A stretch of DNA of 23,609 bases, taken from JAEWSN01 sp038249175 (GTDB lineage Bacteria > Bacillota > Clostridia > DSM-8532). The DNA is taken from positions 1-23,609 of the forward strand of contig JBBRWP010000020.1 in assembly GCA_038249175.1 (NCBI GenBank), read 5' to 3'. Each line of letters starts with the position of its first letter. Positions within the stretch are counted from its first letter, which is position 1. A model generated the notes under the pieces. The model was not told the DNA's origin. It saw nothing but the letters and a program-made list of their open reading frames with translations, and searched no databases. Made by a program: the position numbers and the translations under genes. Shown piece after piece: positions 8,220 to 15,020 of the stretch.

Positions 8220-8846
8220 TTACACAAAATTTCCGGTAAAACTTCTCCGGTGAATCGGCGTTAGTCCATGTTGTCGGATGGCCGCAATATGTTCTGCTGT
8301 CCCATAGCCTTTATTTTGCATAAAACCATACTGCGGATATTGTGTATCATAACCTTCCATCATTTTATCCCGTGTTACCTTGGCTAAGATAGACGCCGCA
8401 GAAACAGCACCACAAAGTTCATCGGCTTTTGGGATGGCTATCTGATGCAGTGGAAACGACAGTTTCACAGCATCAATGATCAAGGCATTCGGCTGCATTT
8501 TCATAGCTTGAACCGCCAGGATCATGGCCTTTTTGGTGGCGTTCAGAATATTCACTTTATCAATATACACGGCATCACAAATACCGATACCCCAGGCGAT
8601 GGCGTATTTTTTTATTTCTATAAACAGGATTTCTCTTACGGATGCCGATAATTTTTTGGAATCATTCAGCTTTTCCAAAAATATCTCCGGTGGTAAAATA
8701 ACACAGGCGGCAACCACCGGACCACACAAGGGTCCTCTGCCCGCTTCATCAATGCCACCAACCAAAGGATAACCCTCTTTCCATAAGGCTTCTTCCATTT
8801 GGCGCAGCACCATAAGTCTGCGGTATTCAGCATTTCGTTTTTCCAT
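8220..8846 (-). CDS. rnhB: Ribonuclease HII, catalytic domain (apparently frameshifted from its N-terminus)
   Basis: Endonuclease that cleaves the RNA strand of RNA-DNA hybrids and starts removal of misincorporated ribonucleotides. The 208-aa reading from ATG at 8846 holds the complete catalytic domain: GGIDEAGRGPLCGPVVAA with the first Asp and Glu, LNDSKKLS, IIDAVKL with a further Asp, AASILAKVTRD and HRRSF. The ATG has no Shine-Dalgarno of its own because it follows a run of ten A. Directly upstream, in another frame, lies a 54-codon reading frame (8827-8991) that looks like the missing N-terminal extension. Removing one A would fuse the two into 256 aa, close to the 255 aa of Bacillus RnhB. 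The ATG lies inside the upstream frame, 17 nt before its stop, so reinitiation could also produce the core enzyme. Confidence 0.9.
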   Translation of the reverse strand: MEKRNAEYRRLMVLRQMEEALWKEGYPLVGGIDEAGRGPLCGPVVAACVILPPEIFLEKLNDSKKLSASVREILFIEIKKYAIAWGIGICDAVYIDKVNILNATKKAMILAVQAMKMQPNALIIDAVKLSFPLHQIAIPKADELCGAVSAASILAKVTRDKMMEGYDTQYPQYGFMQNKGYGTAEHIAAIRQHGLTPIHRRSFTGNFV

Positions 8847-8991
8847 TTTTTTTTTGAATTTGCTGAATGACCTTTTCTGCTTTTCCGCCGGTCTCTGTGT
8901 TTTTTTCCAGCAACCATGCCAGTGCTGCATCCAAGGGAAGGCTTGCAGCGTGTTCAGCCACCTGCTTCTGTGTCCATTTAAGTGGTTCCAT
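8827..8991 (-). CDS. N-terminal extension of RNase HII in a different frame from the catalytic domain
   Basis: A 54-codon frame starting at ATG 8991, with AAGGA about 9 nt upstream, 22 bp after the rbgA stop. The product starts MEPLKWTQKQVAEHAASLPL and continues through LLEKNTETGGKAEKVIQQI, then reads through an A10 run (8846-8855 region) and stops at TGA 8827. The pattern of a short leading helix, a D/N-x-R/T-x-G-like turn, then a charged helix entering KK and E-rich sequence is the N-terminal arrangement of Bacillota RNase HII. I therefore treat it as the split 5' part of rnhB rather than an independent gene. Alternatives are a sequencing error in the homopolymer, a true mutation, or transcriptional slippage that restores the frame in some transcripts. 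Confidence 0.7.
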   Translation of the reverse strand: MEPLKWTQKQVAEHAASLPLDAALAWLLEKNTETGGKAEKVIQQIQKKNGKTKC

Positions 8992-9013
8992 GTTTACAGA
9001 TCCTTCATTTTTA

Positions 9014-9922
9014 TTACTTCACTTCCGGCTCATTTATTTTGGACATTTCTGCTACCGCAACCGGCGTTTTAACCATAGGAGGTTTTTCCAGGCTTATTTT
9101 GCCCATTTTTGCACCGCGAAATTCGTCCAGAACAACAGCCGAAATCCGGTGTAGGTCCACTTCCCCGCCTGGTACCAGGCATCCGCGTTTTTTTCCGGCC
9201 TCCAATAGCAAAGTCATCCCACTTTTGCTCTGACTGTCCTGTAGTTTATATCGGTCTTCCAGGCGTTTTGGATAAAGCTTTGCCAGACGACCCATCAAGG
9301 CTGCGGCCAGTTCGGTGGTATCCATAATGTCATCTTTGATGGCACCTGTAAAAGCCAACATCAGACCGATTTCCTGGTCTTCGAATTTCGGCCATAAAAT
9401 ACCAGGGGTATCCAGGAGTTGAATTTCCGGATGAATGCGCACCCATTGCTGAGAGCGGGTCACACCGGGTTTATCCCCTGTCGCTGCCACTGATTTACCT
9501 GCGATACGATTGATAAAAGCAGATTTTCCCACATTCGGTATCCCTACCACCATGGTGCGAATAGGGCGCTGCAGCCTGCCCCGACGCATCGCCGATTCCA
9601 GTTTAGTCTGGGTCAGTTCTTTCAGTTGTTTGTGTATCTCTTTTAACCCACTGCCAGAAAGGGCGTTCGTGTAAACAACACGTATCCCCTCTTTACGAAA
9701 CCAGACCTCCCATTGCTTATTCACAGCCTCATCTGCGAGGTCGCTCTTGTTCAGGGCAATAACACGTGGTTTTTGTCCCAGCAACCAGTCGATATCCGGA
9801 TTTCGGCTCGACAAGGGGATGCGGGCGTCCAATAACTCAATGACCACATCCACCATTTTGATGGTTTCTTGCATCTGGCGTCGTGTTTTCGTCATATGTC
9901 CCGGGAACCATTGAATATGCAT
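9014..9922 (-). CDS. rbgA: Ribosome biogenesis GTPase RbgA (YlqF)
   Basis: Circularly permuted GTPase needed for late assembly of the 50S subunit. The 302-aa product starts MHIQWFPGHMTKTRR, the hallmark N-terminus. The G motifs appear in permuted order: G4 NKSD (58-61), G1 GIPNVGKS (127-134), then G3 DTPG (171-174). A C-terminal domain follows (about 200-302). The ATG at 9922 has AAGGA about 10 nt upstream. It lies between rplS and rnhB as in Bacillus. However, it is separated from rplS by 540 bp holding two terminators and a candidate promoter, so it is probably transcribed on its own. Confidence 0.96.
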   Translation of the reverse strand: MHIQWFPGHMTKTRRQMQETIKMVDVVIELLDARIPLSSRNPDIDWLLGQKPRVIALNKSDLADEAVNKQWEVWFRKEGIRVVYTNALSGSGLKEIHKQLKELTQTKLESAMRRGRLQRPIRTMVVGIPNVGKSAFINRIAGKSVAATGDKPGVTRSQQWVRIHPEIQLLDTPGILWPKFEDQEIGLMLAFTGAIKDDIMDTTELAAALMGRLAKLYPKRLEDRYKLQDSQSKSGMTLLLEAGKKRGCLVPGGEVDLHRISAVVLDEFRGAKMGKISLEKPPMVKTPVAVAEMSKINEPEVK

Positions 9923-9993
9923 TGTATTAAATCCTTCTTTCCATGGTAAAAAGGTGTTTTAACTTCTAACGATGGGTTATATTTCTATATCTT

Positions 9994-10100
9994 TCTCTTC
10001 GTATTGACACAAAGTATTGACACAAAGTATTGACACAAAGTATTGACACAAAGTATTGACACAAAACTTACTGAAAATTCTGTACATTTTAAAATTTTCA
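9994..10100. repeat. Copy F of the dispersed 64-bp hairpin element, expanded by a 13-bp tandem array
   Basis: The left part, TCTCTTCG, and the right part (CACAAAACTTACTGAAAATTCTG and TACATTTT) match the dispersed hairpin element found upstream of ffh. Between them are five exact copies of GTATTGACACAAA at 10001-10065. In the other copies this position holds a single GTTTCATA..CACAAAAC segment. The repeat therefore looks like the same element with its middle amplified. It lies in the rbgA 5' region. Confidence 0.75.
10001..10065. repeat. 13-bp tandem repeat, five perfect units
   Basis: The unit is GTATTGACACAAA, at 10001, 10014, 10027, 10040 and 10053, with no mismatches. Because 13 is not a multiple of 3, the short reading frames crossing it on both strands are by-products. 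Perfect identity indicates recent or ongoing slippage, so copy number probably varies between strains. Confidence 0.95.
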
Positions 10101-10103
10101 TCA

Positions 10104-10132
10104 GCAATACCCTCGAAAAGCACAAAGTGCAA
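10104..10132 (-). promoter_or_regulatory. Candidate sigma-A promoter for rbgA
   Basis: On the minus strand, TTGCAC (10127-10132) and TATTGC (10104-10109) are separated by exactly 17 nt. The -35 is identical to that of the rplS promoter; the -10 is weak. The position downstream of the terminator at 10184-10212 and upstream of rbgA fits separate transcription of rbgA. Confidence 0.4.
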
Positions 10133-10183
10133 GGCGCTTGCGTTCCTTCCGTGCGAGAACGTAACAAGGGGAATCCTTTTCAT

Positions 10184-10212
10184 AAAAAACAAGGGGACGT
10201 ATCCGTCCCCTT
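10184..10212 (-). terminator. Rho-independent terminator between rplS and rbgA
   Basis: The minus strand reads a 9-bp stem, AAGGGGACG paired with CGTCCCCTT around a GATA loop, followed by G and six T (10184-10189). The GC-rich arms and T-run are typical of an intrinsic terminator. Confidence 0.8.
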
Positions 10213-10290
10213 CACTATACCATATTCTCTATTGTGCTGTGTCACACGACCAAGTGGTTCCGTCAAATCGTTGTCATCTGTTGTTTTTTG

Positions 10291-10450
10291 CAGACAAAGA
10301 AATATCGGAAAGACTTTCGTCTGTTTTTTTCAGACAAAGAAATATCGGAAAGACTTTCGTCTGTTTTTTGCAGACAAAGAAATATCGGAAAGTATTTCGT
10401 CTGTTTTTTTCAGACAAAGAAATATCGGAAAGACTTTCGTCTTTCCGATA
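10291..10450. repeat. Four tandem 40-bp units downstream of rplS
   Basis: Units start CAGACAAAGAAATATCGG at 10291, 10331, 10371 and 10411, exactly 40 bp apart, with a few substitutions (GTATTT in unit 3, G or T before CAGAC). Each unit can fold through CAGAC/GTCTG ends and a small GAAAG/CTTTC hairpin. The last unit leads into the strong hairpin at 10423-10450. Reading frames of several dozen codons cross the array in every frame only because it lacks stops; they are not genes. Confidence 0.95.
10423..10450 (-). terminator. rplS terminator hairpin, 12-bp stem with GAAA tetraloop
   Basis: On the minus strand, 13 nt after the rplS stop, a perfect 12-bp stem (TATCGGAAAGAC and its complement) is closed by a GAAA loop. 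It is followed by TTTCTTTG. The tail is T-rich but interrupted, so termination may be partial. The arm sequence is the same as that repeated in the 40-bp array next to it. Confidence 0.7.
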
Positions 10451-10463
10451 CTGCATTTTCCTC

Positions 10464-10820
10464 TTAATCTTTAGAAACGCCAATGTCTTCTTTCAAACGT
10501 GCGCGTTTGCCGATACGGTCGCGCAGGAAGTACAATTTGGCGCGACGCGTCTTGCCGCGACGAATGATGTTGATGCTGTCCACCTTGGGCGAATGGATTG
10601 GGAATACCCTCTCCACACCGGTACCAAAAGACATACGGCGAACGGTAATAGCTCTGCGGATTCCTGCACCCTTCATGGCAATAATTGTGCCTTCAAATGC
10701 CTGGATTCTTTCGCGGGTACCTTCAACAACCTTGACATTCACCTTGACAAAGTCACCAATGATAAGGTTTGGAAGGTTTTGTTTCATACCTTCCTGTTCT
10801 AAAATCTGGATGATGTTCAT
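10464..10820 (-). CDS. rplS: 50S ribosomal protein L19
   Basis: Ribosomal protein at the 30S-50S interface. The 118-aa product shows the L19 signatures: GDFVKVNVKVVEGTRERIQ, FEGTIIAMKGAGI, TVRRMSFGTGVERVFPIHSP, and RRGKTRRAKLYFLRDRIGK near the C-terminus. ATG at 10820 has GGAGG 6 nt upstream; an in-frame start 6 codons earlier has no such site. In most Bacillota rplS ends the rpsP-(ylqD)-rimM-trmD-rplS series. Here rimM and trmD are not upstream, and rplS has its own promoter and leader. Confidence 0.98.
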   Translation of the reverse strand: MNIIQILEQEGMKQNLPNLIIGDFVKVNVKVVEGTRERIQAFEGTIIAMKGAGIRRAITVRRMSFGTGVERVFPIHSPKVDSINIIRRGKTRRAKLYFLRDRIGKRARLKEDIGVSKD

Positions 10821-10900
10821 GGGATTCCTCCAATTCATAGGGCGTTCTTGCCCGGCCTCTCAGGGGCTTTCGAGCAGCGGACCGTCCCGTTCTTACGCCG
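10821..10900 (-). promoter_or_regulatory. Structured rplS leader, possible L19 autoregulatory leader
   Basis: The roughly 75-80 nt leader between promoter and start is GC-rich compared with the other spacers. It can close a stem GGCGT/ACGCC (about 10852-10900), with two internal AAGAACG segments placed on opposite sides. L19 leader RNAs are known in Bacillota; I cannot confirm a match to that family without a covariance search. Confidence 0.45.
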
Positions 10901-10904
10901 GTAT

Positions 10905-10933
10905 AGTATACCACGGGGGATAAGTTTGTGCAA
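10905..10933 (-). promoter_or_regulatory. rplS promoter
   Basis: On the minus strand, TTGCAC (10928-10933) and TATACT (10905-10910) are separated by 17 nt. The -10 differs from consensus at one position. It starts within 10 bp of the upstream gene's stop codon, giving rplS an independent transcript. Confidence 0.8.
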
Positions 10934-10942
10934 ATCTATTTC

Positions 10943-11464
10943 CTAATAATTCCGGCTCTCATAATCAATCTCATCGATGCCCTCAAGTTCATTCAGTCGC
11001 AAGGCCAGCATAAAGAAATAACCGGAGAGCAGGTTGCAAAAGTCAAAGAGTGCATCCGGTACCACCCCGCCGTTCTCCGCATAGCGATACAAGAGACGGA
11101 CGAGCGATTTCCCTTTCACACGCAGAACATGCGCCTGACAGGCTTCCTGGCCGCCTTGCGTAAGAACAAATCGCTGGCAGCGGCTGCCGGACAGTACCTG
11201 CAGTTCTTCTGTTTTAACTTTTAACCAGTCCACCTCTTCATCTGTAACCGTCATTTTAGTTCGCAATGTCGGGTTTGCATGATAGACCAGTTCACATAGC
11301 TTCAGCAAATCATTTTGGATAGTTTCATCCTCTACCGTTGCATGCAGCAAGCCGATACTGCTTGCCATGTCATCAGTCATCAGTTCAAAATCACAGCGCA
11401 GGTCGGCGGCCGTATCGGCCAGAAAAGGATAGGCTTCATAGGGACTGCGATAAGTCGTATTCAT
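10943..11464 (-). CDS. Cob(I)alamin adenosyltransferase-like protein (PduO/EutT-type fold, divergent)
   Basis: A 173-aa protein whose C-terminal half follows the PduO-type ATP:corrinoid adenosyltransferase pattern. FVLTQGGQEACQAHVLRV (99-116) corresponds to the usual FVLPGG-x-AAxxLHxAR, and FCNLLSGYFFMLALRLNELEGIDEI (142-166) to YLNRLSDxLFxLAR. The N-terminal half is helical, as in that family. The basic RRAER segment that binds ATP is altered here (KGKSLVR, 117-123), so activity is uncertain. It follows the btuFCD operon by 116 bp, which supports a corrinoid role: incoming B12 would be converted to adenosylcobalamin. ATG at 11464 has AAAGGAG about 11 nt upstream, and that Shine-Dalgarno belongs to a copy of the dispersed 64-bp element. 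The assignment is inferred from pattern and context. Confidence 0.6.
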   Translation of the reverse strand: MNTTYRSPYEAYPFLADTAADLRCDFELMTDDMASSIGLLHATVEDETIQNDLLKLCELVYHANPTLRTKMTVTDEEVDWLKVKTEELQVLSGSRCQRFVLTQGGQEACQAHVLRVKGKSLVRLLYRYAENGGVVPDALFDFCNLLSGYFFMLALRLNELEGIDEIDYESRNY

Positions 11465-11476
11465 CGTTATTATTAC

Positions 11477-11540
11477 TCCTTTCGTTTCGTGTCGGCACAA
11501 AACTTGGTGAAAATGCTGTGCATTTTCAAATTAATTTCCA
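11477..11540. repeat. Dispersed 64-bp hairpin element, copy D (leader of the adenosyltransferase-like gene)
   Basis: Exactly 64 bp. In plus-strand order: TCCTTTCG.TTCGTGTC, then GGCACAAAACTTGGTG, then the hairpin GAAAATGC TGT GCATTTTC (8-bp arms). Read on the minus strand the hairpin comes first and the element ends GAAAGGA, which serves as the Shine-Dalgarno of the next gene. Confidence 0.85.
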
Positions 11541-11595
11541 TTTTTCCCATTTCAAGTAGTTGCAAAACTTGCTGAAAACACTACACATTTTCACG
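11541..11595. repeat. Dispersed 64-bp hairpin element, copy E (overlaps the btuD stop)
   Basis: A degenerate copy: CCCATTTCAAGTAG, then GCAAAACTTGCTGAAAA, and CACATTTTC. Its hairpin half overlaps the last codons and stop of btuD, so the terminal residues ENV are encoded by the element. Confidence 0.7.
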
Positions 11596-12381
11596 GTTTA
11601 TCTGCCATTGATCCAACATGTCAAGCATGTATTGTCGTACATTCAAACCATATACTTCGTTCAGGTGATTGCTTTCAAGAACCATTTTTTTGCTGCCGTC
11701 TACCACAATCCGTCCCTCATTCATCAACAATAACCGTTCTGCCAACCTTGAAGCCAGGCCGATATCGTGCAAAACACCCACAATACAACGGTCACCCTCC
11801 CTGGACCAGGAAACCAGATGATCAATCAGCTCAATCTGGTGGCGCAAATCCAAATGGTTGGTCGGTTCATCCAAAAGAATCATTTTGGGTTCCTGTGCCA
11901 GTGTCCTGGCCAGAAAAACACGCTGCAGTTGACCACCGGACAGACTGTCGATGGGACGCTCAGCCAAATCCAACATTTCAACTGCTTCCAGGCATTCCTG
12001 GACTTTTTGTGTATCTACTTTTTTCGGAGACTCGAATAAACCGTTTTTCATATGAATGTAGCGACCCAGCATCACCGTATCCCAGACAGTATAGGAAAAA
12101 TAGACTGTAGATATTTGGCTCATCAAGGCCATGTTTCGCGCAATTTCTTTGCGCTTCATGTGTTTGAGGTCTTTTCCATCCAATAAAACGTGTCCACCAG
12201 AAAGCGGCAGAATACCGCAAATAGCTCGCAGTAACGTCGTTTTACCACAGCCATTGGGGCCAAGCAGGGAGATGTTTTCATGTCCATGTACAATAAGGGT
12301 TACATCGTGAACCACATCCGTACCGTTATAGCCTGCCGATAAACCCTCTACTTGAATTAATGGGATATTGCGCTGCGTCAT
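11581..12381 (-). CDS. btuD: ABC transporter ATP-binding protein, cobalamin/iron-siderophore type (BtuD-like)
   Basis: ATPase subunit of a FecCD-type importer, 266 aa. Motifs: Walker A GPNGCGKTT (41-49), Q-loop glutamine 89 (LMSQ), signature LSGGQ (147-151), Walker B MILLDE (167-172), D-loop and an H-loop histidine in VLHDIG. The start at 12381 overlaps the btuC stop by 4 nt (ATGA), with GGTGG 4 nt upstream. The family also serves siderophores; the cobalamin riboswitch at the head of this region is the main reason to prefer vitamin B12 as substrate. The gene ends inside a dispersed repeat. Confidence 0.88.
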   Translation of the reverse strand: MTQRNIPLIQVEGLSAGYNGTDVVHDVTLIVHGHENISLLGPNGCGKTTLLRAICGILPLSGGHVLLDGKDLKHMKRKEIARNMALMSQISTVYFSYTVWDTVMLGRYIHMKNGLFESPKKVDTQKVQECLEAVEMLDLAERPIDSLSGGQLQRVFLARTLAQEPKMILLDEPTNHLDLRHQIELIDHLVSWSREGDRCIVGVLHDIGLASRLAERLLLMNEGRIVVDGSKKMVLESNHLNEVYGLNVRQYMLDMLDQWQINRENV

Positions 12382-13478
12382 GATGCCACCGCCTTTTTGT
12401 TGCGGCCAAAGTACACCCAAATGAAAAAGGGTGCCCCAATAATTGCTGTAACAGCACCAACGGGCAATTCTGATGGTGATAGTATGGTTCGTGCCACCAA
12501 ATCAGCCAGTATCATGAAGCTCCCGCCAAAAAGGGCAGACATTGGCACGACGTAACGATGGGAGGCACCGAAAATTTTACGGGTAATATGGGGTGCAATG
12601 AGATCAATGAAACCGATGACACCAGAAAATGCAACAGCTGCACCGGTCAATGCGGCCGACAAGCCCAAAAGCATCCACTTCGCCCTCTTCAGGTTCACGC
12701 CCATGGACTGTGCCTGTTCATCCCCAAAAACAATCATATCAAGTTCACGGACATAGCGAATGAGCCACAAAAGACCAATGACTGTCAACGGCGTTAACAC
12801 GATAACATGGGACCAGTCTTTCATGGCAAAACTGCCCATCTGCCAAAAAATCAGGCGTTGTATCTGATCATGTGACATGGCTGATATCAGTGTAAGGATT
12901 GCGTTTATAAATAAAGAAAAGACCATGCCGGCGAGGATGATGGTGTTGTTGGACATACTGCGGTCCATACGGGCGGCAAACTTTACCGCAATAAAAACTG
13001 TCGCAAGACCGGAAAGCAGGCCAACTGCGGGCAACGTCAGCTGTCCCAGCAGGGGTATGGCGAAGCCGGTCACAATGACCACCCCGGCACCTAAGGCAGC
13101 CCCGGCAGATACACCCAGGGTATAAGAAGACGCCAAAGGGTTCCGCAGAACAGACTGCATCACCGTGCCACTCGCCCCAAGCCCGGCGCCGACAACAAAG
13201 GCCAGGAGGACCCGTGGTAGACGCAGCTTCCAAACCAGTGAGACAGTGATACTGTCAAATCCAAGCGGCAAGGGTGAACCGAAGAGTTTATTGGCCAGTA
13301 CCTGCGCCACATCTGATGGTGCAATGAAAACACTGCCGATACCCACACCGAGCAAAAGCAGAATGATGGTCGCGACAAGCGAAAGCAGAATGGCCAGAGT
13401 TGTATTGCTGACGGTCATTCTGTTTTCGCTCAACATTGTGGTTGGGTTGATTATTTTGATTTTTTTAATTTTTTTCAC
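12378..13478 (-). CDS. btuC: FecCD-family ABC transporter permease (BtuC-like)
   Basis: Membrane permease, 366 aa, with about ten hydrophobic segments. Landmarks are the first helix TLAILLSLVATIILLLLGVGIG, the LRLPRVLLAFVVGAGLGASG motif typical of FecCD/BtuC, NPLASSYTLGVSAGAALGAG, FSGVIGFIDLIAPHITRKI and the C-terminal ELPVGAVTAIIGAPFFIWV. The chosen start is GTG at 13478 with GGGAG 12 nt upstream, which is long; internal ATG codons have no better site. The N-terminus is Lys/Ile-rich and may be partly untranslated. It ends in an ATGA overlap with btuD and follows btuF by about 107 bp. Confidence 0.9.
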   Translation of the reverse strand: MKKIKKIKIINPTTMLSENRMTVSNTTLAILLSLVATIILLLLGVGIGSVFIAPSDVAQVLANKLFGSPLPLGFDSITVSLVWKLRLPRVLLAFVVGAGLGASGTVMQSVLRNPLASSYTLGVSAGAALGAGVVIVTGFAIPLLGQLTLPAVGLLSGLATVFIAVKFAARMDRSMSNNTIILAGMVFSLFINAILTLISAMSHDQIQRLIFWQMGSFAMKDWSHVIVLTPLTVIGLLWLIRYVRELDMIVFGDEQAQSMGVNLKRAKWMLLGLSAALTGAAVAFSGVIGFIDLIAPHITRKIFGASHRYVVPMSALFGGSFMILADLVARTILSPSELPVGAVTAIIGAPFFIWVYFGRNKKAVAS

Positions 13479-13585
13479 GTTTTTGTTTGGCTCCCTTTCA
13501 AGGGATTATGTTCCGGGCTGAACACCTGATTGACGATTATATTATCGTAAATATTACCATCAGTAAAAAACTTGTATGCCACCTA

Positions 13586-14737
13586 TTACTTATAAATATC
13601 CGGGTAAACTGCTTTGGCCATTTCATTCAGAGCTTTCACAATATTGTGATCCGGCAATGAACTGGCCATATTATCAATGTAGAACACCTGGCCGTCTTTT
13701 ACCGCTTTCATCACATCCCAACCGGCACGGGCTTTGATTTCAGCCACCGGCTCCGGTATATAGTTCACGTTCGTCAGTATGACATCCGGGTTCGCTGCCA
13801 GGGCAGATTCTTCCGAAACAGACAACCAGCTTTTTTCATTGGCAAAAACATTTTCAGCACCGATGAGTTCTATCATCTCATTTAAGAAGACGCCGGAGCC
13901 AAAGCTGTACATGTAGGGTGCAGCACCTATCTCAAAGTACACTTTTTTCTTCTCACTAACTGTTTTCCCGATAGCAGCAACGCTGTCAATACCTGCTTGC
14001 ATTTTGTCAACCAGTTTTTGTGCATTATCTGTTGTTCCTGTTACAGCGCCAATGAACATCAAATCTTCCTGAATACCCTTTATGCTATCACTGGATGGGA
14101 TATAAATGACACAAACACCGGTGTCCGAAATCGGTTTGAAGGGATCTTCATTATCCACCATGGACATCCCGGTTGCAATGATTACGTCTGGCTTCAGCTG
14201 AAGAATTTTCTCTGCATCGGGTGTCATCAAATCGAAAACCGGCCATGCCGGGTTAACACCTGCCAAAGCGGTCGCTTGCTTATCGATGGCAACGATACGA
14301 TCAGAAAGCCCTAAATCAATCAGGGTTTCTGTAAATGAAGGGGCCAATGAAACAATTCTCTTCACCTCGGCCGGCACGGCAATAGGGTTCCCGGCGCGGT
14401 CTGTGGCAGGAACCGCAACGGCTTCTGGCGTTGCTTCAGCGGTTGCCTCCGGAGTTGTTTCAGGGGTCGCTTCCGGAGTCGTTTTTATGGTGGCAGCAGG
14501 GCTATCCGCAGCAAGTGCCGTGGTAGAAGGGTTTTCATTTGCAGGCGTAGTGCCGCATGCAGCCAGTGCAAATAACAGGAGGAAGATGAGCAGCGAAGTA
14601 ATCAGCATTTTCCCTGCGCCGTTTTTACCGGCTGTACTACACCCGTTTTTTTGCAGAACAATTGCTTTGCTTTTTTCCATCGAATTAACATTATTGTCAC
14701 CATTCTGATCCTGACCTACGTTTTTTGTGTTGTTCAT
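13586..14737 (-). CDS. btuF: Substrate-binding lipoprotein of the cobalamin-type ABC transporter (BtuF-like)
   Basis: A 383-aa periplasmic-binding-protein family lipoprotein (Peripla_BP_2). A hydrophobic stretch ending LLLFALAAC gives lipobox Cys61. A low-complexity linker follows (about 62-110) rich in Thr, Pro, Glu and Ala, with TPEA/TPET repeats. The binding domain starts at EVKRIVSLAPSFTETLIDLG, the class III signature, and ends near residue 383. It captures corrinoid outside the membrane for BtuCD. The start at 14737 leaves an unusually long 43-residue segment before the hydrophobic core; Met20 or Met44 are alternative starts. The Shine-Dalgarno, AAAGGA, lies about 12-13 nt upstream and is part of a dispersed repeat copy. 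Cobalamin specificity is inferred from the riboswitch upstream. Confidence 0.88.
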   Translation of the reverse strand: MNNTKNVGQDQNGDNNVNSMEKSKAIVLQKNGCSTAGKNGAGKMLITSLLIFLLLFALAACGTTPANENPSTTALAADSPAATIKTTPEATPETTPEATAEATPEAVAVPATDRAGNPIAVPAEVKRIVSLAPSFTETLIDLGLSDRIVAIDKQATALAGVNPAWPVFDLMTPDAEKILQLKPDVIIATGMSMVDNEDPFKPISDTGVCVIYIPSSDSIKGIQEDLMFIGAVTGTTDNAQKLVDKMQAGIDSVAAIGKTVSEKKKVYFEIGAAPYMYSFGSGVFLNEMIELIGAENVFANEKSWLSVSEESALAANPDVILTNVNYIPEPVAEIKARAGWDVMKAVKDGQVFYIDNMASSLPDHNIVKALNEMAKAVYPDIYK

Positions 14738-14749
14738 GATAATTATTTT

Positions 14750-14930
14750 TCCTTTCTTTTCGTGCAGGTACAAAACTTGCTGAAAATGCTATCACTACAG
14801 CGTGAATTTGAAATATAAATCTTTATGACACAGTATTTAAGCTACCTGACAGCAAGTCAGAATTTCTAAAAATGCCATGAAACCTGATAAAAGCATTGAA
14901 GTCACGCTGTAGTATTATACATATTCAGGG
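14750..14930. repeat. Dispersed 64-bp hairpin element upstream of btuF, apparently split by an insertion
   Basis: The left part at 14750-14792 matches the element: TCCTTTCTTTTCGTGCAGG, TACAAAACTTGCTG and the first hairpin arm GAAAATGCTAT. The expected second arm is missing at this point. After the inverted-repeat element (14795-14912) the sequence resumes with ATACATATTCAG, similar to the expected ATGCATTTTCAG. Confidence 0.65.
14795..14912. repeat. Structured element with terminal inverted repeats, copy 2 (118 bp)
   Basis: The ends are CTACAGCGTGAATTTGAA and the near-exact complement ending TTGAAGTCACGCTGTAG, with an internal hairpin CTGAC/GTCAG around AGCAA. It is the same element as 8103-8217. 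In copy 1 the internal hairpin is preserved with a different but still paired sequence. It is non-coding, in the long leader of btuF. Confidence 0.85.
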
Positions 14931-15020
14931 TTTCTCCTTTTCTGCGTGTGTGCTTTGTTTCCGAACGATGGGATCGACGTTTTTTGCACACACTTCTTCA
15001 CACAAAAGAGAAGAAGACAA

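Noticed and set aside
10291..10450. CRISPR array
   Set aside because: Units are contiguous with no variable spacers, and no cas genes are present. The same applies to the 30-bp and 42-bp arrays.
10043..10802. Several overlapping plus- and minus-strand reading frames rich in FRLFFSDKEISE-like repeats
   Set aside because: They arise because the 40-bp and 13-bp arrays lack stops in most frames. They have no ribosome binding site and overlap rplS antisense.
11581..14737. Siderophore (ferrichrome/ferric citrate) importer instead of cobalamin
   Set aside because: The protein family alone cannot decide, but the cobalamin riboswitch upstream and the adenosyltransferase-like gene downstream favour B12. 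I kept this as an uncertainty rather than as the call.
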